From an uncultured Eubacteriales bacterium (GTDB lineage Bacteria; Bacillota; Clostridia; Oscillospirales; Oscillospiraceae): 27,972 bases of DNA. Shown here one piece after another: positions 7,801 to 13,449 of this stretch; the stretch's first letter is position 1; the number at the start of each line of letters is the position of its first letter. A program made the translations under genes and the position numbers. Where the stretch lies: contig URPD01000019.1 of assembly GCA_900549645.1 (NCBI GenBank), forward strand, positions 1 to 27,972, read 5' to 3'. The notes beneath the pieces are model-generated. The model was given only the letters and a program-made list of their open reading frames with translations, ran no database searches and had not been told where the DNA came from.

Positions 7801-8641
7801 AGGTCATCGCCGTAAGTCCCGCGATGGTGGTCAGACTGCTGGCGGAAATCTCAGGGATGGACATCGTGAGCGCGTCGATGGCCGCCTCGCGTATCGGCTT
7901 CATTTTGTGCTCTTCCTTATAGCGGTTGCAGTATATTATCGCGTAGTCCACGCTCAGGGCGAGCTGAAGGACAATGGCGACGGAGTTTGAAACGAAGGAT
8001 ATCTTCCCCATCAGGAAGTTCGTGCCCATGTTGATGATGGCCGCGGCGAGGAAGGTGCCGAGCAGGACGAGGACTTCGGCGTAGGTGCTCGACGTGAATA
8101 TCAGCACCGCCACGACGACCAGCGCGACGATAACGACGACGCCCTTCATTTCGTTGACGATTATCTCAGTGAGATTGCTGAAGGCGTCGGAGTACATATA
8201 ATACTTATGCCCAGCGAACAGCGGGCGGACGCTCTCCATCGCCGCATTGCACTCATCGCTCTCGGCGGGGCCGTTGAAGGTGACGGAATAGAGCGCCGAC
8301 GCGTCCTTATAGTGCGCCTCGGTGAGGTCAAAGTTCACGAGAACGACCCCGTCGTGGGCGACGAGCGCGTCGTATATTTCCATGGCCTCTTCGCGGTTCA
8401 CGTTCTGCACCATGATATCCGCCGTGCCGTAGGTGACGAACTCCCGGTTCATTATCTGGAGACCCTGTTTGGCTTCAGAGCTGTCCGGCAGATAGGCCTT
8501 TATATCGTTCTCAACCTGTATCCACTGCACCGAGAACGCCGAAAAAACTATCGCCGCGACGAAGAGGATTATGAACACCCAGCGCAGCTTTACGATAAGC
8601 TCCGCAACGCGATGCATGAAGGTATTCTCTTTCATTGCCAT
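4868..8641 (-). CDS. MMPL/RND-type membrane protein with long heptad coiled coil
   Basis: This 1257-residue protein has two RND-like bundles: one N-terminal helix, an extracellular loop and five helices, then the same again. The intramembrane proton-relay signature is present in both halves, as SVDYAIIYCNRYKEE and NIDYAIVISSRYNEL. After the second bundle come a further helix, about 250 residues of glycine/leucine heptads (about 849-1098), and three or four extra C-terminal helices (WWANVLTAALTV onward). MMPL proteins move lipids or hydrophobic compounds or act with cell-envelope partners, driven by proton flux. The heptad domain is topologically placed outside the cell. AAAGGAG seven bases before the ATG at 8641 fixes the start. 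It has an extended -10 promoter and is followed by the lipoprotein gene. The xxxLxxG heptads resemble those of YhgE/Pip-like proteins. Cargo unknown. Confidence 0.92.
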   Translation of the reverse strand: MAMKENTFMHRVAELIVKLRWVFIILFVAAIVFSAFSVQWIQVENDIKAYLPDSSEAKQGLQIMNREFVTYGTADIMVQNVNREEAMEIYDALVAHDGVVLVNFDLTEAHYKDASALYSVTFNGPAESDECNAAMESVRPLFAGHKYYMYSDAFSNLTEIIVNEMKGVVVIVALVVVAVLIFTSSTYAEVLVLLGTFLAAAIINMGTNFLMGKISFVSNSVAIVLQLALSVDYAIIYCNRYKEEHKMKPIREAAIDALTMSIPEISASSLTTIAGLTAMTFMKFRLGFDMGVTLIKSIVCSLLSVFLLMPALLMCCGKLMDKTRHKNFVPKINFAGKFAYATRFIIPPLFVLLVVGAYFTFGNCNYAYSMDLVHTKRQNEQDIAANAIHERFGENNLVVVIVPSGSYEKEAELISELEACPEVNYALGIANIDAIGGYKLGDMVDYAEFSDIAGVDTITSQALFAYYAASQDEYRDASDDLTGYKVPLVDLFLFLYDMRYDSPMPLGEEQIALIEDLYSQLQVATVQLQSPDYSRFLLYVDLPMQGDDTFDFLQRARLIASQYYPDGGVYFTGNAVAASDFNDTFVSDNMVVSLMSLGLVMLILLFTFRSLGMPLLLILIIQGSIWINFSIPVLRGNYVFFMCYLIVSAIQMGANIDYAIVISSRYNELRGKMPKRDAIIDTLNLSFPTVITSGTMMVIAGLVIGDRVSQVVIAGIGQYVGIGTIITILLVNFVLPQLLLLGDGFVQATTVKLRGLHVKDPRRTARLAFNALLAAACVFALVAAPMCRAAVDSWQSSSVSENKQLLKQTRELRQLAEKLSMDQTRYDDLRYSFAESLVTDTVGGDQLASGEAQYNAGKAQLEAGQAQYDAGKAQLDDAKSKYESGKAEYEAGLAEYNAGKAQLEAGQARYDAGAAQLEAAKQQYAEGEAKLNAITPIYNAILPLYNDYQRLQAEYDAAVAEGDTVKALLIKPRLDAARIALDTQVAGTGYSLSEIITEYQAGQQQLAEGKAQIEAAEAELAAGKAELDAGYARLAEAEKQLAAGKAALEDGEKQIADGEQQLAAGKAELDAGYSRLDAAGAQLAAGRNQLAAAREQLQEDLAALDKYSDEKERLEAGMKLLMSDENVKKLSGSTATYAELCDAAEEYFASQIDSANDEAWWANVLTAALTVTVILALISLLLWQFARSSGAAAIIAGISAVAALVCGVLWHSHCPADGTLAFAAGLTLCLIAVVCTDLMAHRAKEASAVPASSATAN
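5346..6096 (-). repeat. In-frame 21-bp (heptad) repeats in the MMPL gene
   Basis: Two blocks of uninterrupted seven-residue units encode GxAx(L/Y)xA. The first has about 12 units alternating Leu and Tyr at the core position (GKAQLEA GQAQYDA), which gives a 42-bp pattern. The second has about 14 units, mostly Leu. They are separated by roughly 65 residues without the pattern, which suggests an antiparallel coiled-coil hairpin. The repetition is at protein level; codons vary between copies. Confidence 0.85.
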
Positions 8642-8704
8642 GTCGTAGCTCCTTTATTGAGATTGCGGGAACAGACCCGCATGAATTGCAAAAAGGACTT
8701 ATAA

Positions 8705-8734
8705 ATTATAGCACATAAACGGCTCTCTCAGCAA
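8705..8734 (-). promoter_or_regulatory. Extended -10 promoter of the MMPL gene
   Basis: On the minus strand TGCTATAAT (rc of 8705-8713) is a consensus extended -10. A weak TTGCTG (rc of 8729-8734) lies 18 bases upstream. The leader to the ATG at 8641 is about 57 bases and contains the small stem GCGGG/CCCGC. Confidence 0.65.
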
Positions 8735-8769
8735 TGGTTATCTGCGTAAAATTTGTCTATTTTCCCGCC

Positions 8770-8798
8770 TTGAAATTCCTGTCGGATTATAAGATAAT
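8770..8798 (+). promoter_or_regulatory. Promoter of pfkA
   Basis: TTGAAA (8770-8775) and GATAAT (8793-8798) are spaced by 17 bases. The predicted start falls at the two tandem copies of AGGGCATAAA (8801-8820), leaving a GC-rich leader of about 100 bases before the GTG start. Confidence 0.6.
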
Positions 8799-8904
8799 AT
8801 AGGGCATAAAAGGGCATAAAAGCAATATCCGCCGCGCGGCAGGGGAGCGGACGTTCAGCGCCGTACGCCGCCGGCGATGCGTTTTCAGAAAGGCAGGAAT
8901 TGCA

Positions 8905-9990
8905 GTGAATAAACCGACAAGAGTCGCGCTGGTCACAAGCGGCGGCGACTGTCAGGGACTCAACGCCGCTATGCGCGGCGTCGCAAAATCCCTATTCGAG
9001 CATGTCGAAAACATTGAAATATACGGCATGTACGACGGCTATCGCGGTCTGATAGAGCGGGATTATAAATTCATGGAGCCGAAAGATTTCTCCGGCATCC
9101 TTACCGAGGGCGGCACGATACTTGGCACCTCCCGCCAGCGCTATGTCCCCGGAAAAGACATCGTTGATGAGGACGGCAACAGCCTTATCCCCGCCATGCT
9201 CGACACCTATAACCGCCTCAACCTCGACTGCTTGGTCATCATGGGCGGCAACGGGACGCAGAAGAGCGCAAAGCTCCTGATGGACGCCGGGATGAACGTC
9301 ATCACGCTCCCGAAAACCATCGACAACGACATCTACGGCACAGATACCACCTTCGGCTTCCAAAGCGCCGTTGACATCGCCACGAATGTTATCGACTACA
9401 TACACTCCACCGCAAGCTCCCACGGGCGCATTTTCGTCGTGGAGCTGATGGGGCGCGACGCCGGATGGCTGACGCTGCAGGCCGGTATCGGCAGCGGAGC
9501 GGACGTTATTCTCATTCCGGAGATACCGTATGATATCAACAAGGTTGCGGAGCTTATCGAGAAGCGCAGGAAAAAAGGCCGCAGCTTCTCCATCGTTGCC
9601 TGCGCCGAGGGCGCGGTTGCTAAGACCGACGCGGTGCTGGACGAGGAGACGAAGCGTCATATGCGCGAGAATTCCAGCTATCCCACCGTGTCCTACGAGA
9701 TCGCCGCGAAGCTCGAAGCCCTCACCGGACAGGAGACCCGCGTGACCGTGCCGGGGCACTATCAGCGCGGCGGCCCTCCCTGCCCGTACGACCGCGTCCT
9801 CGCAACGCAGTTCGGCGCCGCGGCGGCGGAGCTTATCATCAATAAGCAGTATGGCCGCATGGTTGCGATCCAGAGCGGGAACATCTGTTCCATTCCGCTG
9901 GAGGAGGCGGCCAGCCGCACAAAGTTCCTCCCTGTGGATCATCCGCTGATAAAGGTCGCGCGCGACATCGGCATTTCCTTCGGCGACTGA
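8905..9990 (+). CDS. pfkA: 6-phosphofructokinase (group III-like)
   Basis: The enzyme phosphorylates fructose-6-phosphate to fructose-1,6-bisphosphate in glycolysis. The 361 residues include TSGGDCQGLNAAMRG (11-25), GGNGTQKSA (114-122), the catalytic PKTIDND (136-142, base Asp140), MGRDAGWLTL (182-191), CAEGA (233-237) and GHYQRGGPPCPYDRVLATQFG near the end. The phosphoryl-donor site is mixed. Gly117 matches Gly104 of E. coli ATP-PFK. Lys137 stands where ATP enzymes have Gly124 and pyrophosphate enzymes have Lys. The Mg-ATP Asp103 is Asn116. ATP or PPi use is therefore undecided from sequence. The GTG start is preceded by AGGA six bases away. It is a single-gene unit with its own promoter and a long convergent hairpin after it. 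Confidence 0.95.
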   Translation: MNKPTRVALVTSGGDCQGLNAAMRGVAKSLFEHVENIEIYGMYDGYRGLIERDYKFMEPKDFSGILTEGGTILGTSRQRYVPGKDIVDEDGNSLIPAMLDTYNRLNLDCLVIMGGNGTQKSAKLLMDAGMNVITLPKTIDNDIYGTDTTFGFQSAVDIATNVIDYIHSTASSHGRIFVVELMGRDAGWLTLQAGIGSGADVILIPEIPYDINKVAELIEKRRKKGRSFSIVACAEGAVAKTDAVLDEETKRHMRENSSYPTVSYEIAAKLEALTGQETRVTVPGHYQRGGPPCPYDRVLATQFGAAAAELIINKQYGRMVAIQSGNICSIPLEEAASRTKFLPVDHPLIKVARDIGISFGD

Positions 9991-10006
9991 GGTCTGATAA
10001 GATAAT

Positions 10007-10054
10007 ATACACGAAACCCACCGTATGATGAACCATACGGTGGGTTTCGTGTAT
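10007..10054. terminator. Bidirectional terminator between pfkA and the MFS gene
   Basis: Arms 10007-10027 and 10034-10054 give a 21-bp perfect stem with loop ATGAAC. It lies exactly between two convergent genes and abuts the MFS stop codon. The U-tracts are short (TTTATT on plus, TTATCTTAT on minus), but the stem is very stable. Its tip shares the CCGTATGAT...CATACGG core with the hairpin at 20173-20213. Confidence 0.75.
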
Positions 10055-11245
10055 TTATTCGCGCACTGTTCCTATCTGGCACAGGACGGCGCCGACCGCC
10101 GCCGCGGCAAGCCCGACAAGCAGCGTTATTCTGACGCTGGTCACGTCGTACAGCATCCCGCCGACGAAGCTTGCGAATATTGAGCCGAGGCTGGTCATAC
10201 CGGCGATGAGCGCCTGCCCCTTCGCGCAGTCCGCAGGGGCGATGTACAGGTTGACGTATCTGACGCTCGCTGGGATAAGCAGCGCGAAGGACAGCGATTG
10301 CAGCGCGCATGCTCCGTACAGCCCAAGCATATTCGGCGCGAGTACGAACGCCGCGGCCTTGACCGCGAACATTATTCCCGCGAAGCGCACGGTTGTGGGG
10401 CACTTGACGCGGCGCGTCAGCCGGTCGTACAGGAACATTATCGGAATTTCCGTTGCCGCCATAAAGGCGTTGAGCCAGCCCATGCTCGTCTCGTTCCCGC
10501 CGACACTGCGCACGACGTTTATCATAAAATTCGTCACCGTGTTGTGCCCGAAGAACAGCAGCGCGACTCCGAGCAGCAGACCGCAGAACCGAGGGTTATA
10601 CCGCAGAAAAGCAACGAGCGAGCGGCTGTTCTCGCGTTTGTCGCCGTCCTCTGAAAGCGCGCCGGAATTGCCGCCGCGGCGCAGGCGGAACTGAATGGCG
10701 AGCAGCGCGGCGCAGCGGAATAGGACGAGCACCAGTCCCGCGACGGGGAGAGCCGACGCGCCGAAGCTGCCCGCGAGTATGCCGAGCACGGCAGAGATTG
10801 CGGCGAACGCCAGCGAGCCAATGCCGCGGGCTAGACCATAGTTTATGTGTATGCCGCGCAGCTCCACGAGGTTATATAGCTGTGTGTTGACCGGGTTTAT
10901 GCAGACCTCCATCGCAATGTACAGGGTGTATATCACGGCGACGGCCACGCCGTGCCCCGGTATCAGCGCGAAGGCGGCGAGCAGCGCAAGCTCAAAAAGC
11001 TGCATTGCCCAGAGCGCGTGGTATACCGTGAGACGCTTCGAGCTGTCCAGCCGTTCGGCGAGCATGGGCGAGAGGATGAAGCCGCAGATGTTGCCCGCAG
11101 CCATTATTCCGCCCAGCTCCGCGTTCGTGCAGCCGCGCGCCTGAAGCATGACCGCACCGAAGCTGAATGCCACGCAGAAGCCCATCCAGTACCCGGCCTG
11201 CACGAAAGCGTATTTTATGTTCAGTTCTCTTGATGATGTTTTCAT
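10055..11245 (-). CDS. MFS transporter (MFS_1-like)
   Basis: This 396-residue membrane protein has 12 predicted helices in two halves, with a basic central loop (about 195-215, RLRRGG...DKRENSRS). The helix 2-3 loop ERLDSSKRL and the conserved YGLARGIGSLAFAAISAVLG at TM5 resemble the LacY/HcaT-like MFS_1 branch, which takes up sugars, nucleosides or aromatic acids with protons. The substrate cannot be assigned. GGAG lies seven bases before the ATG at 11245. It is transcribed alone from the promoter at 11272-11300 and ends at the hairpin shared with pfkA. No sugar-cleaving or catabolic gene is adjacent. Confidence 0.9.
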   Translation of the reverse strand: MKTSSRELNIKYAFVQAGYWMGFCVAFSFGAVMLQARGCTNAELGGIMAAGNICGFILSPMLAERLDSSKRLTVYHALWAMQLFELALLAAFALIPGHGVAVAVIYTLYIAMEVCINPVNTQLYNLVELRGIHINYGLARGIGSLAFAAISAVLGILAGSFGASALPVAGLVLVLFRCAALLAIQFRLRRGGNSGALSEDGDKRENSRSLVAFLRYNPRFCGLLLGVALLFFGHNTVTNFMINVVRSVGGNETSMGWLNAFMAATEIPIMFLYDRLTRRVKCPTTVRFAGIMFAVKAAAFVLAPNMLGLYGACALQSLSFALLIPASVRYVNLYIAPADCAKGQALIAGMTSLGSIFASFVGGMLYDVTSVRITLLVGLAAAAVGAVLCQIGTVRE

Positions 11246-11271
11246 AGCAGCACTCCGTTCCAGAGACTATG

Positions 11272-11300
11272 ATTATAACATCACCGATGGGGAATGTAAA
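11272..11300 (-). promoter_or_regulatory. Promoter of the MFS gene
   Basis: On the minus strand TTTACA (rc of 11295-11300) and TATAAT (rc of 11272-11277) are 17 bases apart, with the ATG about 20 bases after the expected start site. The leader is therefore very short. Confidence 0.75.
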
Positions 11301-11340
11301 TGAGGTTCTATTATGCGCTAATGTCCAGTCTTTGCCGCGA

Positions 11341-11400
11341 AGCGCTGCCCCTTCTAGGGGAAGTGGCGCGCAAGCGCCGAAGGGGGCGCCAAAGGGGCGA
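11341..11400. repeat. GC-rich compound hairpin, likely dispersed intergenic repeat
   Basis: CCCCTTC (11348-11354) can pair with GAAGGGG (11379-11385) around an inner GGCGC-GCAA-GCGCC hairpin (11365-11378). CCCCT can instead pair with AGGGG at 11356-11360, giving two competing folds. Similar CCCTTCTAGGGGAAG...GCGCC modules are, from memory, common between genes in gut Clostridia; only one copy is present here. Together with 11246-11340 and the flanking AT-rich part it fills the roughly 300-bp gap between the MFS gene and the lipoprotein gene, where no gene is evident. Confidence 0.5.
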
Positions 11401-11445
11401 TTAGAGCAGAGGAGAAAAGAAAGGATGCACCGGACAAACAACTTA

Positions 11446-11480
11446 CGGGACGGCACAGCTGCCGCCCCGTTCTATTATAT
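11446..11480 (+). terminator. Terminator-like hairpin, plus strand
   Basis: Arms 11446-11455 and 11460-11469 pair with one A/C mismatch around a CAGC loop and are followed on the plus strand by TTCTATTATAT. There is no accepted plus-strand gene before it, so it may belong to the repeat element or to an unrecognised small transcript. Confidence 0.4.
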
Positions 11481-11486
11481 ACAATA

Positions 11487-11534
11487 TGTAAACTATAATA
11501 CGTAAATAACATTACGTAAATTACATTATGTAAA
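11487..11534. repeat. Four 14-bp tandem repeats with TTACGTAA cores
   Basis: TGTAAA, CGTAAA, CGTAAA and TGTAAA begin at 11487, 11501, 11515 and 11529, exactly 14 bases apart; the unit is roughly YGTAAAYWAYATTA. The unit boundary makes TTACGTAA (11512-11519) and close variants, each an 8-bp palindrome. The block is AT-rich in a GC-rich neighbourhood and ends 11 bases before the stop of the lipoprotein gene. Confidence 0.75.
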
Positions 11535-11545
11535 CAACACGCCGC

Positions 11546-12313
11546 TCACGGTCTGCGGGACTTGTCAAAGCTGCCGCCCGCAATATAGATGAAGCCCTTG
11601 TCGCTGTCCTCGTAATTGTCGGAGTCGAGACAGTTTTTGCCCGCGGTGACGACGAAGCTGCCGTCCGCAATGCGGATGCTGTCCTTGCCGGATATGCCGC
11701 GGTTCGCGGCCTGTATCATGTAGCTGCCGCCGGTGAACACAAGATCGTCCTTACTGACGATGCCGTGCCCCTTTGCGCTGCTGACGCTGAGCGAGCCGCT
11801 GCCGTTGAAGCTTATGTCACAGCGGGCGAATATCGCGGCGTCAACGTTCGCGTAGTCGTCCTCGGCGGAATCGCCCGCCGCACTGACGCAGTTCTCGCTG
11901 CCGTCCGCGAGCGTGACGAACACCTTGTCGGCGCTTATCACGTACAGCGCTGCCGCGCTCTGGCTCGCAATGTGTGCGCCGTTGAGGATAAGATGCGGCT
12001 TCGCGTCCTCAGGCGCGTTTATTATGACGCTGCCGTCGGTAAGCGTACCGCTGAGGACGTAATCCCCGGCCTCGGTGAGTGTGAGATCACCGGTCTGCGC
12101 GTCGAGGTCGATATACTGCGCGGCGGCCTCGTCGTAGTCCGTGCGGCTGTCGCGCTTGGTGAACATGTTGGAATCGACGGCGGGGGTCTCAACGGAAGCC
12201 TGAAGCTCCGCCGCCGTCGGGGATGGGGTTTCCGCAATGGTTTCACTGCTGCCGCAGGCGCTGAGGGAGAACAGCATTGCCGCGGATACTGCGATGGAAA
12301 GTGCTGTTTTCAT
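11546..12313 (-). CDS. DUF4353/Cthe_2159-like lipoprotein, apparently C-terminally shortened
   Basis: The 255-residue product has the signal MKTALSIAVSAAMLFSLSAC with Cys20 as the lipidation site, then a Ser/Thr/Pro-rich linker. A right-handed beta-helix-like repeat domain follows: DLTLTEAGDYVLSGTLTDGSVIINAPE, HLILNGAHI, SGSLSVSSAKGHGIVSKDDLVFTGGSY and SIRIADGSFVVTAGKNCLDSDN. This is the pattern of the carbohydrate-binding DUF4353 family, whose members I recall as about twice this length. Here the next rung begins (FIYIAGGSF) and ends after DKSRRP. The ATG at 12313 is chosen over an ATG 33 bases upstream because AGGAGG lies eight bases before it. It is likely a surface protein that binds sugar polymers, or a truncated remnant of one. 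Confidence 0.8.
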   Translation of the reverse strand: MKTALSIAVSAAMLFSLSACGSSETIAETPSPTAAELQASVETPAVDSNMFTKRDSRTDYDEAAAQYIDLDAQTGDLTLTEAGDYVLSGTLTDGSVIINAPEDAKPHLILNGAHIASQSAAALYVISADKVFVTLADGSENCVSAAGDSAEDDYANVDAAIFARCDISFNGSGSLSVSSAKGHGIVSKDDLVFTGGSYMIQAANRGISGKDSIRIADGSFVVTAGKNCLDSDNYEDSDKGFIYIAGGSFDKSRRP

Positions 12314-12320
12314 GGTAAAT

Positions 12321-12362
12321 CCCTCCTGATGCTCAGATGATACCATCCGGGCATCAGGAGGG
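12321..12362 (-). promoter_or_regulatory. Hairpin that masks the ribosome binding site
   Basis: In the minus-strand RNA CCCTCCTGATGC (rc of 12351-12362) pairs perfectly over 12 bases with GCATCAGGAGGG (rc of 12321-12332) across an 18-base loop. The second arm is the complete AGGAGGG Shine-Dalgarno of the lipoprotein gene, eight bases before its ATG. When folded, ribosome entry should be blocked. Confidence 0.7.
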
Positions 12363-12386
12363 ATAGCGGTTTTTATGAAAATTTAG

Positions 12387-12410
12387 CGGATATTTTTTCG
12401 GATATTTTTT
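12387..12410. repeat. Tandem CGGATATTTTTT, two copies
   Basis: Two exact 12-base copies (12387-12398 and 12399-12410) lie just after the rhomboid-like gene stop and before the lipoprotein leader. No clear promoter is seen on the minus strand here, so how the lipoprotein gene is transcribed is open. Confidence 0.7.
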
Positions 12411-12419
12411 GAACGCCGC

Positions 12420-13253
12420 TCACTCGGTGAAGTGAATGTGGTTGTTTATGTGGTCTTGGCAGAAGCAGTGGTAGCCCGCACACTTTGAGCAGTAGCGGAA
12501 CTCAAGATCGGGGTAGTCGGTATCTGTGCGGCCGCACACGGCGCACTTATGGGTGTAGAGCTTGTCGCGCTGCTCCTGACGTATGCGCCGCGACTCGCGC
12601 CGGAAGTTTACGGTGTTCGCGCTGGGCTTGTGAATCTTTGCCGCATGAAACAGATCGCCGCCGCAGAATATCATAAAGTTCAGCAGCGCCACGACGGGGA
12701 GCATGTTGAGCGGGAAGCTGGTGGTGAAGATATTTATAAGGAAGAACGCGGCGTTGACATAGGCGAGCCACTTTATCTTGACCGGGATGATGAAGAACAG
12801 CAGTATGGTCATGTCCGGGTAGAGTGTTGCGAAGGAGAAGAACATCGAGAAATAGATGTACGTCGCCGTGATGTTTAGGCTCACGCCGGAGACAAAGTAG
12901 ACGATGAAGGCGAATATCTCGGAGAGAATGACGCCGGAGAAGAAAAATATCGTGAACTGCGGCGTACCCCAGTAGCGCTCCAGCGTATTGCCGATGAGAT
13001 AATAGAAATAGAAAGCGAACAGGGCGAGAAAATCAAAGCTGACGGGGTAGAATATGAAGCTGATGAGCCGCCAGACCTGCCCGTGCAGGATCGCGGCGGG
13101 GGAGAACGACAGGTAGCTCATCAAAACGGGATTGACAAGACTCAGCAGCCAGAACACGACGTTCCCGCCGACGATGTACTTCATCAGGTTCGGGATGCCG
13201 AAGTTCGGGTGCTTATTGCAGAAGCGATAGACATAGTCCATGGGCTTTTTCAT
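12420..13253 (-). CDS. Rhomboid-like membrane protein with C-terminal zinc ribbon, likely non-proteolytic
   Basis: The 277-residue protein has about six membrane helices between 25 and 200, then a basic linker and a cysteine cluster: Cys237-x2-Cys240 and Cys255-x2-Cys258 with nearby His262, Cys263, Cys265 and His268. Rhomboid-type landmarks are recognisable: GQVWRLISFIFYP (58-70), GNTLERYWGTPQFTIFFFSG (88-107) and LYPDMTILLFFIIPVKIKW (144-162). The catalytic GxSG should fall near 128-135, where the sequence is ITATYIYF, so the serine is missing. It is probably a membrane scaffold or sensor rather than a protease. AAGGAGG eight bases before the ATG at 13253 supports the start. It is divergent from rlmB and may read through into the lipoprotein gene. 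Confidence 0.85.
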   Translation of the reverse strand: MKKPMDYVYRFCNKHPNFGIPNLMKYIVGGNVVFWLLSLVNPVLMSYLSFSPAAILHGQVWRLISFIFYPVSFDFLALFAFYFYYLIGNTLERYWGTPQFTIFFFSGVILSEIFAFIVYFVSGVSLNITATYIYFSMFFSFATLYPDMTILLFFIIPVKIKWLAYVNAAFFLINIFTTSFPLNMLPVVALLNFMIFCGGDLFHAAKIHKPSANTVNFRRESRRIRQEQRDKLYTHKCAVCGRTDTDYPDLEFRYCSKCAGYHCFCQDHINNHIHFTE

Positions 13254-13318
13254 ATAAGGTTCCTCCTTGGGAATGTTGGGGCGTTTTGCGCGCAGGGACG
13301 CGCGCCGGGTACAGAATA

Positions 13319-13347
13319 TATATAAATATAACCTTATTTTAAGTCAA
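13319..13347 (-). promoter_or_regulatory. Promoter of the rhomboid-like gene
   Basis: On the minus strand TTGACT (rc of 13342-13347) and TATATA (rc of 13319-13324) are 17 bases apart inside the AT-rich divergent region. The leader of about 60 bases includes a GCGCGC-AGGGAC-GCGCGC stem. The plus strand also has -10-like TATTAT boxes at 13407 and 13424 for rlmB, without a clear -35. Confidence 0.65.
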
Positions 13348-13449
13348 AGTCTATGAAAATTTTGTTAAAGGCGAAAAATTATCTTTATGTTTCGGTAACA
13401 TTGTGTTATTATAAGACTTGTCATATTATGTTTACCGGAGATTTTTCTG

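Noticed and set aside
11425..11505. Possible 26-residue small gene on the plus strand with GGAG ten bases before the ATG
   Set aside because: It lies in the dispersed-repeat and hairpin region, the terminator-like stem is inside it, and the peptide shows no recognisable pattern. Left open only as a leader-peptide possibility.
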